Positions 1 to 5,631 of a stretch of 8,817 bases of DNA are shown here, piece after piece. A model generated the notes under the pieces. The model was given only the letters and a program-made list of their open reading frames with translations. It was not told the DNA's origin and searched no databases. Both the position numbers and the translations under genes were made by a program. Source of the DNA: Actinomycetes bacterium (GTDB taxonomy: Bacteria > Actinomycetota > Actinomycetes > Actinomycetales > Cellulomonadaceae). The DNA is taken from positions 1-8,817 of the forward strand of contig JAJYTJ010000152.1 of NCBI GenBank assembly GCA_021793115.1, given 5' to 3'. Numbering within the stretch: the first letter of the stretch is position 1; each line of letters starts with the position of its first letter.

Positions 1-74
1 GCCGGATCCAGCCCCCGCCGGCGGATGAGCTCGCGCACCTCACGCTCGACGAGGACAGCCCCGTCCCAGGACAT
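1..74 (-). CDS. N-terminal fragment of a probable TadA/CpaF-family secretion ATPase (partial, runs off left edge)
   Basis: Reading the minus strand from an ATG at 74-72 gives 24 codons, beginning MSWDGAVLVEREVRELIRRR and continuing GLDP to the window edge. A purine-rich GAGGGGTGGGGG stretch just upstream of the ATG can serve as ribosome binding site. A short helix of the form EREVRELIRRRGLDP near the N-terminus is what I associate with actinobacterial TadA/CpaF ATPases, which power Flp/Tad pili or type II-like secretion from the cytoplasmic face of the membrane. The Walker motifs that would prove this lie outside the window. The open frame, codon bias and start context support a real gene; the family name is a tentative recognition from 24 residues. 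It diverges from the aldose epimerase gene. Confidence 0.5.
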   Translation of the reverse strand, partial: MSWDGAVLVEREVRELIRRRGLDP

Positions 75-169
75 GCCCCCACCCCTCGGTCTGTCGTCTG
101 CCACCGCAGCCCGATGGGCCGGACCGTAGGGCATTCGCACGGAACGCGTGGTTCGTCCTCCACCGGATT

Positions 170-215
170 CACCCCGGGTGCGCATGCGTCACCCGATTGC
201 GCACCCGATCGGGTG
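170..215. promoter_or_regulatory. Cluster of CACCCG(AT) inverted and direct repeats, candidate operator
   Basis: Three related elements occur within 46 bp: CACCC-C-GGGTG at 170-180, a single half-site CACCCGAT at 190-197, and a perfect 14-bp palindrome CACCCGATCGGGTG at 202-215. The last two form a direct repeat. The cluster sits about 60-100 bp upstream of the aldose epimerase start, where a transcription factor controlling either divergent gene could bind. The symmetry is visible in the sequence; function and binding protein are unknown. Confidence 0.4.
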
Positions 216-259
216 ATCGCCCGGGACCCCCGGTGTGCGGAAGCGGTCACGCGTCCAGG

Positions 260-265
260 TACGGT
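260..265 (+). promoter_or_regulatory. Possible -10 element for a leaderless aldose epimerase transcript
   Basis: TACGGT fits the actinobacterial TANNNT -10 pattern and ends eight bases before the GTG at 274, about where transcription would begin. No Shine-Dalgarno sequence precedes that GTG, which fits a leaderless mRNA. No recognisable -35 hexamer lies at the expected distance, so support is limited. Confidence 0.3.
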
Positions 266-273
266 GTCGGCTT

Positions 274-1182
274 GTGACTTTCCCCAGTGGCAGCCAGTAC
301 GTCCTGCGCTCCGGCGGCCAGGAGGCCGTGATCACGGAGGTCGGGGCCTCGCTCCGGTCCTACCGCGTCGGCGGGGCGGACGTCGTCCGGCCGTACGACG
401 AGGCCGACCTGGCCCCCGCGTTCTCCGGCATGGTCCTCGCGCCGTGGCCGAACCGGCTGGCCAACGGCCTGTACGAGTTCGGCGGCACCGTGCACCAGGT
501 GCCGGTGAGCGAGCCGGCGCGCATGACGGCGCTGCACGGGCTCGTCACGCACGTGCGCTGGGAGACCGCCGGCATGTCCGACGACGGCACGTCGATCGAG
601 CTCGCGCACACCATCGTCCCCACCACGGGGTACCCGTGGCCGCTGCGGCTCGTCGCCGCCTTCTCGCTCGGCGAGGCGGGTCTGCGCGCGACGATCACCG
701 CCACCAACGGCGGCACGTCGACCGCGCCCTACGGCGCGGGCGTCCACCCGTGGCTGTCCACCGCCGGGGCCGAGCTCGACGCCTGCACGCTGCGGATCGA
801 CGCCGCGCGCCACGTGACGGTCGACAACCGCCTGCTGCCCACCGGCACCGAGCCGGTGACCAACGGCTTCGACCTGCGCACGCCCGCCGCCCTCGCCGGC
901 CACGCCTACGACGACGCCTGGACCGACCTGGTCCGCGACGGCGACGGCCTGTCCTGGCTGCTCCTGGGCCGGCCGGACGGCACCACGGTGGCGATGTGGG
1001 CCGACGGCGCGGCGCGCGCGTGGCAGGTGTGCACGGGCGACGAGGTCGAGGCCATCGGGCGCACCGCGGTGGCGGCCGAGCCCATGACGTGTGTCGCGGA
1101 CGCGTTCCGCACCGGCGACGACCTGGTCGAGCTCGCCCCGGGCGCCTCCCACACGCTCACCTGGGGACTGCAGCTGCGCTAG
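274..1182 (+). CDS. Aldose 1-epimerase family protein (galactose mutarotase-like)
   Basis: The 302-residue product belongs to the aldose 1-epimerase fold, cytoplasmic enzymes that interconvert alpha and beta anomers of aldohexoses. Recognisable motifs, numbered from the GTG at 274, are APWPNRLANGLYEFGG at 56-71 with sugar-binding Arg61, LHGL with His88, GVHPW with His158 as the likely catalytic acid, YDDAW with the conserved Asp pair 213-214, and AEPMT with Glu269 as the likely catalytic base. Length fits the family. I chose GTG 274 because homologous sequence begins about there; an upstream in-frame GTG at 235 would add 13 arginine-rich residues unlike the rest. The full catalytic set suggests an active enzyme, but its sugar is not predictable and it may act on a modified hexose. 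It stands alone, with no sugar kinase or transporter next to it in view. Confidence 0.9.
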   Translation: MTFPSGSQYVLRSGGQEAVITEVGASLRSYRVGGADVVRPYDEADLAPAFSGMVLAPWPNRLANGLYEFGGTVHQVPVSEPARMTALHGLVTHVRWETAGMSDDGTSIELAHTIVPTTGYPWPLRLVAAFSLGEAGLRATITATNGGTSTAPYGAGVHPWLSTAGAELDACTLRIDAARHVTVDNRLLPTGTEPVTNGFDLRTPAALAGHAYDDAWTDLVRDGDGLSWLLLGRPDGTTVAMWADGAARAWQVCTGDEVEAIGRTAVAAEPMTCVADAFRTGDDLVELAPGASHTLTWGLQLR

Positions 1183-1217
1183 GGACGGCGGGGGACGTCG
1201 CGGCCGTCAGCGGCCGG

Positions 1218-1245
1218 GGCGGCGCCGGTTCGGACCGGCGTCGCC
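1218..1245. terminator. Hairpin between convergent genes, probable bidirectional terminator
   Basis: The arms CGCCGGT (1223-1229) and ACCGGCG (1234-1240) flank a four-base TCGG loop. The stem extends outward to 1218/1245 with one G-T wobble at 1222/1241, giving about 12 base pairs. It lies between the stop codons of the converging epimerase (1182) and M15 peptidase (1264-1262). No T-run follows, as is common for terminators in very GC-rich actinobacteria. Confidence 0.6.
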
Positions 1246-1261
1246 GGGCCTCGCGACGCGG

Positions 1262-2068
1262 TCAGCCCAACCATCCACCGTTGGCCTGGACGCCCTTGAC
1301 GAACTCCCAGTGCCAGGGCTCGTGGGGGCCACCGCCGCCGAGCTGCGCCCAGGGCGGGTTCTGGAAGCCGTAGAGCGGCCCGTTCTCCCTGAGCCACGCC
1401 CAGCGGGCACCGGAGGTCTCGCGCGAGCAGAAGTCGACCGCCAGGCCCCAGCCGTGGTTGCTCGTGCCGGGGACCGCGGCGAGGCTGCCGCGCTCCGCCT
1501 TGACCGCGTACTGCTGGGCCAGCGTGCGGTAGCCCGACTCGAGGCACATGTCGGAGCCGAACTTCGCGACGTACGCCTCGTTGAGGTTGGCGAGCGCGAC
1601 GGCGGCGTCCGCGCGCATCTGCGTGTGCCCGTCGAAGAGCGTGCAGAGGTCCGCCGCCGGCACCAGGCCGTTCTTGCCCTCGGGGCGCGCGATGCCGTCG
1701 CACCCCGGCAGGGGGCTGCGCTCGACCGAGCGGGACACCCGCTGCGCGCTCGACACGTCGAGCGCCGTCCGGGCGCCCGGCGCGGCCAGGAGCGAGGCGG
1801 GCGTCTGCTGCGAGGGCGGCACCGAGGTCAGCGCGTCGAGCGTCGAGGGCAGCGCCACGTGCGTCGCGAACGCGAGCGGGACCCCGGCCGCGGCGAGCGC
1901 GGACTGCGAGACGGGGAGCACCACGGTGATCCCGGTGAGGGCCACGAGGATGCCGATGCGCCCGGCGAGGCGTGCGCCGTTGCGTCGACGGGGTGCCGCG
2001 TGCGCCTCGGGCGCGCGCGCTGCGCGGGCACGTCGAGGCGAGGCGGGCTTGTCGCGATGCGACCCCAC
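1262..2068 (-). CDS. M15 family (VanY-like) D-alanyl-D-alanine carboxypeptidase, exported
   Basis: The 268-residue protein ends in a zinc peptidase domain of the M15B type, which removes terminal D-Ala from peptidoglycan stem peptides or cuts related peptides. SGYRT (178-182) and SNHGWGLAVDF (203-213) supply zinc ligands His205 and Asp212; EPWHWEF (250-256) supplies catalytic Glu250 and ligand His253. Cysteines at 123, 142, 175 and 214 fit two disulfides outside the membrane. The N-terminus is a long basic stretch (1-36), a hydrophobic segment (about 37-59) and an SALAAAG sequence that could be a signal peptidase site, so the enzyme is either secreted or signal-anchored; a poorly ordered linker of about 55 residues follows. 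The GTG start at 2068 is fixed by GGAGG four bases upstream. It is a single-gene unit converging on the epimerase. Substrate specificity (carboxypeptidase or endopeptidase) cannot be read from the sequence. Confidence 0.9.
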   Translation of the reverse strand: MGSHRDKPASPRRARAARAPEAHAAPRRRNGARLAGRIGILVALTGITVVLPVSQSALAAAGVPLAFATHVALPSTLDALTSVPPSQQTPASLLAAPGARTALDVSSAQRVSRSVERSPLPGCDGIARPEGKNGLVPAADLCTLFDGHTQMRADAAVALANLNEAYVAKFGSDMCLESGYRTLAQQYAVKAERGSLAAVPGTSNHGWGLAVDFCSRETSGARWAWLRENGPLYGFQNPPWAQLGGGGPHEPWHWEFVKGVQANGGWLG

Positions 2069-2072
2069 GACA

Positions 2073-2077
2073 CCTCC
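2073..2077 (-). promoter_or_regulatory. Ribosome binding site of the M15 peptidase
   Basis: On the minus strand GGAGG lies four bases before the GTG at 2068-2066. It decides that GTG as the start, because no ATG is available near the beginning of the hydrophobic segment. Confidence 0.7.
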
Positions 2078-2096
2078 GAGTCCCTGCGTGCCGTCC

Positions 2097-2137
2097 GGTC
2101 ACGGCGTGGCGACAACGATCCCTGCCCCTGGTCACGG
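2097..2137. promoter_or_regulatory. Two exact GGTCACGG boxes 33 bp apart upstream of the M15 gene
   Basis: GGTCACGG occurs at 2097-2104 and again at 2130-2137, and a shorter GGTCACG lies at 2251-2257. In M15 gene orientation they read CCGTGACC. The upstream box abuts the candidate -10 (2144-2139) and the other lies in the leader. The near three-turn spacing suggests a same-face protein-binding pair. Binding factor unknown. Confidence 0.35.
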
Positions 2138-2138
2138 A

Positions 2139-2168
2139 ACCATAACGGGCTGCACCGCCGTTGACCAA
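2139..2168 (-). promoter_or_regulatory. Candidate promoter of the M15 peptidase gene
   Basis: On the minus strand TTGGTC (2168-2163) and TATGGT (2144-2139) are separated by 18 bp. TATGGT fits the TANNNT -10 pattern; the -35 keeps only the TTG core. Transcription would start near 2132, giving a leader of about 64 bases. Confidence 0.4.
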
Positions 2169-2201
2169 CCCCCTGGTGAGGGCCGGACGTCGCCGGCGGT
2201 T

Positions 2202-2231
2202 GCGTCGCGCGGTGCCGCGCCGCCACGACGC
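2202..2231 (-). terminator. Possible terminator of the CNNM operon
   Basis: Downstream of the second CNNM gene (stop at 2289-2287) GCGCG (2207-2211) pairs with CGCGC (2216-2220) around a four-base loop. Outer arms GCGTC (2202-2206) and GACGC (2227-2231) extend it, with a 6-base bulge on one side. There is no T-run, and similar small GC hairpins are common by chance in such DNA. Confidence 0.3.
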
Positions 2232-2286
2232 ACGCATGACATGGGACCAAGGTCACGTTCCGCGTCCGCCTGCGGCCGTCGCCGGC

Positions 2287-3336
2287 TCAGCGACCGCCCG
2301 GTAGCTGCCCCCGCTGCATCGCGTCCCGCACCTCGCCGACGAGCTCCTCGAGGATGTCCTCGAGGAACACGACGCCCACCGCGGCGCCCCCCTCGTCGAC
2401 GCGCGCCAGGTGCGCGCCCGAGCGCTGCATCGCCGCGAGCGCGTCCTCGACCTCGTCGTCGGGCCCGACGACGGCCAGCCGGCGCACGCGCCAACCGGGC
2501 ACCGGCTGGAAGCGCGTGACGTCGTCGGCGTAGAGCACGTCCTTGACGTGCAGGTAACCCACGAGCCGCCCCTCGTCGCGCACGGGCAGCCGGCTGAACC
2601 CCGTGCGGCCCACGACGTGCTCGATCTCGTCCGGCGTGGCCCCCTGGTCGATGCCCACGAGCACCGCCGCGGGCACCATGACGTCGCGCGCCGTGCGGTC
2701 GGAGAACTCCAGCGCGCCCGACAGCAGGCCCTGCTCGTCGCTGATGAGGCCCTCGGCCGCCGAGCGCTCGACGATCGACTGCACCTCCTCCGCGGTGAAC
2801 GACGACGCCACCTCGTCGCGCGGCTGCACGCCGGCCAGGCGCACCGCGTGGTTGGCCACCCAGTTGAGGGCCGTGATGACCGGGTGGACCACGCGGCCGA
2901 GCCACACCAGCGGCGGCCCGAACAGCAGCACGGCACGGTCCGGGCCGGCCACCGCGAGGTTCTTGGGCACCATCTCGCCGAGCACCACGTGCAGGTAGAC
3001 GACGACGAGCAGCGCGAGAGTGAACGCGACCGGGTGCGTCCAGGCGTCGCCGACGCCCAGCGCGTGCAGCGGGCGCACGACGAGCTCGGCGAGCGCCGGC
3101 TCGGCGACCAGGCCCAGGCTGGTGGAGCACACCGTGATGCCCAGCTGCGCGCACGCGAGCATGAGCGACACGTGCTCCATGGCCCACAGCACGGTGCGGG
3201 CCCGCCGGTCGCCGGCCGCCGCGAGGGGCTCGATGGCGCTGCGGCGCGACGAGATGATGGCGAACTCGGCGCCGACGAAGAACGCGTTGCCCGCGAGGAA
3301 CACCACGACGAGGAGGAGGGCGGGCCCGGTGCTCAT
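2287..3336 (-). CDS. CNNM/HlyC-CorC family membrane protein with CBS pair, lacking the C-terminal CorC domain
   Basis: This 349-residue inner-membrane protein has an N-terminal CNNM (DUF21) transmembrane domain (about 1-185) and a CBS-domain pair (about 213-335). Hydrophobic segments fall near 4-27, 57-79, 103-120 and 135-160; the conserved GEMVPKNLA motif is at 120-128. The end of the second CBS domain, FLEDILEELVGEV, is at 324-336, after which the protein stops within 13 residues, so the usual CorC_HlyC domain of about 80 residues is absent. Family members are linked to Mg2+, sodium or other divalent-cation transport, with the CBS pair binding ATP-Mg. ATG 3336-3334 overlaps the TGA of the preceding gene (ATGA) with no good ribosome binding site, so translation is probably coupled. 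It is likely a partner of the longer paralogue. Old database labels of hemolysin for this family are misleading. Confidence 0.88.
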   Translation of the reverse strand: MSTGPALLLVVVFLAGNAFFVGAEFAIISSRRSAIEPLAAAGDRRARTVLWAMEHVSLMLACAQLGITVCSTSLGLVAEPALAELVVRPLHALGVGDAWTHPVAFTLALLVVVYLHVVLGEMVPKNLAVAGPDRAVLLFGPPLVWLGRVVHPVITALNWVANHAVRLAGVQPRDEVASSFTAEEVQSIVERSAAEGLISDEQGLLSGALEFSDRTARDVMVPAAVLVGIDQGATPDEIEHVVGRTGFSRLPVRDEGRLVGYLHVKDVLYADDVTRFQPVPGWRVRRLAVVGPDDEVEDALAAMQRSGAHLARVDEGGAAVGVVFLEDILEELVGEVRDAMQRGQLPGGR

Positions 3337-4634
3337 CGCCGGCCGCCCGCGCGCCGCACGCCGACCCGCTCGACGCGCCGGCCGTCCATGCGTTCCACCT
3401 CGAGCCGCACGCCGTCCACCTCGACCACGTCGCCCTCGACGGGGATGCGCCCGAGCGCGGCCATGACGAGGCCGCCGAGCGTCTCGTAGGGCCCCTCCTC
3501 GGGCACGCGCAGCCCCGTGATCTCGGCCAGCTCGTCGGGCCGCAGCACGCCGGGGAACCCCCACGACCCGTCGGCACGGCGCGCCGCGGACCCGCGCGCC
3601 CGGTCGTGCTCGTCGGCCACCTCGCCGACCAGCTCCTCCACGACGTCCTCGAGCGTCACCACGCCCGACGTGCCGCCGTACTCGTCCACCACCACGGCCA
3701 TCTGCGGTCCGCGCCCACGCAGCTCCACGAGCAGCGACGGCAGGTGCACGGTCTCCGGCACCCGCGGCACGTCGACCATGAGCGCCGCCGCGGGAACCTC
3801 GTCGCGCCGCTCGTAGGGCACCGCGACCGCGCGCCGCAGCGGGACGACCCCGACGATGTCGTCGCTGGACTCGCCGATGACCGGGAACCGCGAGTGGCCC
3901 GTCGCCCGGGCGGCGCGGAGCACGTCGGCCGCCGTGTCGTCCCGGCGGACGGTCACCAGGCGCAGCCGGTCGGTCATGACGTCGACCGCCGTGAGCTCGC
4001 CGAAGTCCAGCGAGTTCGTCAGCAGCGTGGCGGTGGACTCGTCGAGCGTGCCCTGCTCGGCCGAGCGGCGCACGAGCGCCGCGAGCTCGCGGGCCGACCG
4101 CGAGCCGGAGAGCTCCTCGCGCGGCTCGACCCCGACCCGGCGCAGCAGCCAGTTCGCGCTGCCGTTGAGCACGGCGATGAGGGGCCGGAGCACGGTGGTG
4201 AACGAGAGCTGCAGGGGCGCGATCGCGCGCGCGGTCGCCACGGGTGCCGCGAGCGCGAAGTTCTTCGGCACGAGCTCGCCGAGCAGCATCGAGAACGCGT
4301 TGACCAGCACGAGCGCGAGGGCCACCGAGAGCCCGGTGGCGAGCGCCGGGGGCACCGGCCCGTGCAGCGCGCGCGCGAGGAGCCGGCCCACGGCCGGCTG
4401 CGTGGTGTAGCCCAGCAGCACCGTGGTCGCGGTGATGCCCACCTGCGCCCCGGACAGCTGCGTCGACAGCGTGTGCAGCGCGTGCCGCACGCGGCGCCCG
4501 GCGCGGTCGTCGACCGCACGCGCCTCCACCGCCGCCGGGTCGAGCGTGACGAGCGAGAACTCCCCCGCGACGAAGACGGCCGTGCCGGCGGTGAGCAGCA
4601 CGCCGAGCGCGACGAGGAGCCAGTCGGTCAGCAC
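3333..4634 (-). CDS. CNNM/HlyC-CorC family membrane protein with CBS pair and CorC_HlyC domain
   Basis: The 433-residue protein has the full family architecture. The CNNM (DUF21) membrane domain (about 1-185) has hydrophobic segments near 5-29, 62-80, 98-118 and 138-162 and the GELVPKNFAL motif at 119-128. A CBS pair covers about 213-340, with VVDEYGGTSGVVTLEDVVEE at 315-334, and a C-terminal CorC_HlyC domain lies at about 352-425 (YETLGGLVMAALGRIP at 383-398). Characterised relatives take part in Mg2+, Na+ or Co2+ handling at the plasma membrane; the ion here is inferred only. The start is GTG 4634-4632, chosen because the hydrophobic N-terminus begins there and no upstream start in frame makes sense. 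Its ribosome binding site is weak. A 35-codon upstream frame ends four bases beyond this GTG, which may couple the two. It is the first gene of a two-gene operon. Confidence 0.9.
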   Translation of the reverse strand: MLTDWLLVALGVLLTAGTAVFVAGEFSLVTLDPAAVEARAVDDRAGRRVRHALHTLSTQLSGAQVGITATTVLLGYTTQPAVGRLLARALHGPVPPALATGLSVALALVLVNAFSMLLGELVPKNFALAAPVATARAIAPLQLSFTTVLRPLIAVLNGSANWLLRRVGVEPREELSGSRSARELAALVRRSAEQGTLDESTATLLTNSLDFGELTAVDVMTDRLRLVTVRRDDTAADVLRAARATGHSRFPVIGESSDDIVGVVPLRRAVAVPYERRDEVPAAALMVDVPRVPETVHLPSLLVELRGRGPQMAVVVDEYGGTSGVVTLEDVVEELVGEVADEHDRARGSAARRADGSWGFPGVLRPDELAEITGLRVPEEGPYETLGGLVMAALGRIPVEGDVVEVDGVRLEVERMDGRRVERVGVRRAGGRR

Positions 4635-4735
4635 GGGGGGTCCGCGACGGCAGGCGTACGACGGTGGACGGGAGGTGTGCCGGCACCGGGCGTGCCACCG
4701 AGGGGCCGGTGCCGGCGGCTGGATGAGCCGCTCAT
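4628..4735 (-). CDS. Putative proline-rich leader peptide (35 codons) upstream of the CNNM operon
   Basis: An ATG at 4735-4733 opens a 35-codon frame ending at TGA 4630-4628, overlapping the GTG start of the first CNNM gene (4634-4632). The peptide begins MSGSSSRRHRPLGG and has seven prolines, at 11, 16, 21, 22, 28, 33 and 34, with Pro-Pro pairs at 21-22 and directly before the last residue, Cys35. The ATG lies nine bases after a TATGAT -10 element, so it would sit at or almost at the 5' end of the mRNA. By analogy with the proline-rich MgtL and MgtP leaders of Salmonella Mg2+ transporter genes, it could regulate by ribosome pausing. Against it: third-position GC is only about 77%, lower than the genes here, and off-frame GC-rich DNA is naturally rich in Pro and Arg codons. 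Confidence 0.25.
   Translation of the reverse strand: MSGSSSRRHRPLGGTPGAGTPPVHRRTPAVADPPC
4679..4716 (-). promoter_or_regulatory. 11-bp inverted repeat in the presumed 5' leader of the CNNM operon
   Basis: GCCGGCACCGG (4679-4689) and CCGGTGCCGGC (4706-4716) are perfect complements separated by 16 bases. In the CNNM transcript this would be a stable hairpin about 20-60 bases from the presumed 5' end and within the putative leader ORF. It may be an attenuator-like structure or, at DNA level, an operator. Confidence 0.45.
4723..4735. promoter_or_regulatory. 13-bp palindrome between the divergent CNNM and regulator genes
   Basis: ATGAGC-C-GCTCAT is a perfect inverted repeat with 6-bp arms and a one-base centre. 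It starts a few bases downstream of the presumed CNNM transcription start and contains the ATG of the upstream frame, so a bound protein there could block leftward transcription. Binding factor unknown. Confidence 0.35.
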
Positions 4736-4744
4736 GGTGCCGCC

Positions 4745-4750
4745 ATCATA
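4745..4750 (-). promoter_or_regulatory. -10 element of the CNNM operon
   Basis: TATGAT on the minus strand (4750-4745) is close to the ideal -10 hexamer and lies in the only AT-rich spot of the 179-bp divergent region. The -35 position (about 4773-4768, GGGACG) is poor. Predicted start is near 4738, giving a leader of about 105 bases. Confidence 0.5.
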
Positions 4751-4813
4751 CGAATCCGCCGGTCGCCCGTCCCGTGCGGCACCCGTCGGCCGCGACTGTG
4801 CCACGCTGACGCC

Positions 4814-5578
4814 ATGGCGAACACGCACCAGACGCCGGGGGTGCCGACGACATCCGTCCTCGTGGTCGAGGACGAGCCGGCCATCGCGCAGGCGATCGTC
4901 CACCGGCTGTCCGCGGAGGGCTGGTCGGTCCGGGCGGTCGGCGACGGGCTCGCCGGCGTCGAGGCGGCCGCCGCGATGCAGCCGGACGTCGTCGTGCTCG
5001 ACGTCATGCTCCCGGGCATCGACGGGCTCGAGGTGTGCCGGCGGATCCAGGCCGAGCGCCCGGTGCCGGTCCTCATGCTCACCGCGCGCGACGACGAGAC
5101 CGACATGCTCGTGGGGCTCGGCGTCGGCGCCGACGACTACATGACCAAGCCGTTCTCGATGCGCGAGCTCGTGGCCCGGACCAAGGCGCTGCTGCGCCGC
5201 CAGGAGCGCGCGACGGCGGCCGTCCGCGCGGGCGGCCTGCACGAGCCGGAGCCGCCGCTGGTGGTCGGCGACGTGTCGATCGACCGCGCGCAGCGCCGCG
5301 TGCTCCGCGGCGCGGACGAGGTGCACCTCACGCCCACCGAGTTCGACCTGCTGGTGGCGCTCGCCACGAGTGCCCGCACCGTGCTGACGCGCGAGAAGCT
5401 GCTCGCCGACGTGTGGGACTGGGTGGACGCCAGCGGCACCCGCACGGTCGACTCGCACGTCAAGGCCCTGCGGCGCAAGCTCGGCTCGGACCTCATCCGG
5501 ACCGTGCACGGCGTCGGGTACGCGTTCGAGCCGGCCGACGACGGGGCCGCCGAGCCGCACGCCGCCGCCGGCTCGTGA
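4814..5578 (+). CDS. OmpR/PhoB-family DNA-binding response regulator
   Basis: The 254-residue cytoplasmic protein has a receiver domain (about 14-128) and a winged-helix DNA-binding domain (about 148-240). The phosphorylation site is Asp63 in VVVLDVMLPG, with acidic pocket Glu19-Asp20, switch Thr90 (MLTAR) and Lys112 (TKPF). The effector domain shows the family pattern LTPTEFDLL (172-180), the recognition helix region TRTVDSHVKALRRKLG (209-224) and the terminal wing IRTVHGVGYAFE (228-239). It should be phosphorylated by the kinase encoded directly after it, whose GTG or ATG start overlaps or closely follows its stop. No clear Shine-Dalgarno sequence precedes ATG 4814, so translation may be leaderless or weak. 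CCCGT repeats at 4771 and 4782, 11 bp apart, could be autoregulatory sites. Likely targets are this operon and the ABC genes downstream, an inference from context. Confidence 0.93.
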   Translation: MANTHQTPGVPTTSVLVVEDEPAIAQAIVHRLSAEGWSVRAVGDGLAGVEAAAAMQPDVVVLDVMLPGIDGLEVCRRIQAERPVPVLMLTARDDETDMLVGLGVGADDYMTKPFSMRELVARTKALLRRQERATAAVRAGGLHEPEPPLVVGDVSIDRAQRRVLRGADEVHLTPTEFDLLVALATSARTVLTREKLLADVWDWVDASGTRTVDSHVKALRRKLGSDLIRTVHGVGYAFEPADDGAAEPHAAAGS

Positions 5579-5631
5579 CGGCACCGGGCACGGGGTCGAC
5601 GCGGGCCGGTGGGCCGCGGCACCGGAGGCCG

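Larger units (their letters stand above)
75..273. other. Divergent intergenic region between the partial minus-strand gene and the aldose epimerase
   Basis: This 199-bp stretch has no convincing gene. For the leftward gene the only -10-like hexamer I see is TACGGT on the minus strand (128-123), without a good -35. For the rightward gene TACGGT recurs at 260-265, eight bases before the GTG start. Between 170 and 215 lies a cluster of CACCC half-sites described separately. The inverted pair GAAC/GTTC at 142-154 has a 5-bp spacer. Confidence 0.5.

Noticed and set aside
142..154. LexA/SOS-box-like GAAC...GTTC inverted repeat
   Set aside because: The spacer is five bases, while the actinobacterial SOS box needs four, and the flanks do not fit.
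114..1373. A 419-codon plus-strand frame overlapping the aldose epimerase
   Set aside because: The sequence is Arg/Ala/Gly-rich without motifs, whereas the overlapping frame has the full catalytic set of aldose 1-epimerases.
2245..2254. GACC-AA-GGTC as a second DosR-like box
   Set aside because: It has four-base arms and lacks the GGGAC...GTCCC core and flanks, and no promoter elements lie next to it.
2287..4698. An 803-codon open frame on the minus strand spanning both CNNM genes, suggesting a giant fusion protein
   Set aside because: Only its last 349 codons are the real second CNNM gene. The upstream part reads the first CNNM gene out of frame and is Arg/Gly/Ala-rich with no domain; such open shadow frames are expected at this GC content.
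4679..4716. Known Mg2+ (M-box) riboswitch in the CNNM leader
   Set aside because: The leader is only about 105 bases and shows one simple inverted repeat; it is too short for the multi-helix M-box architecture.
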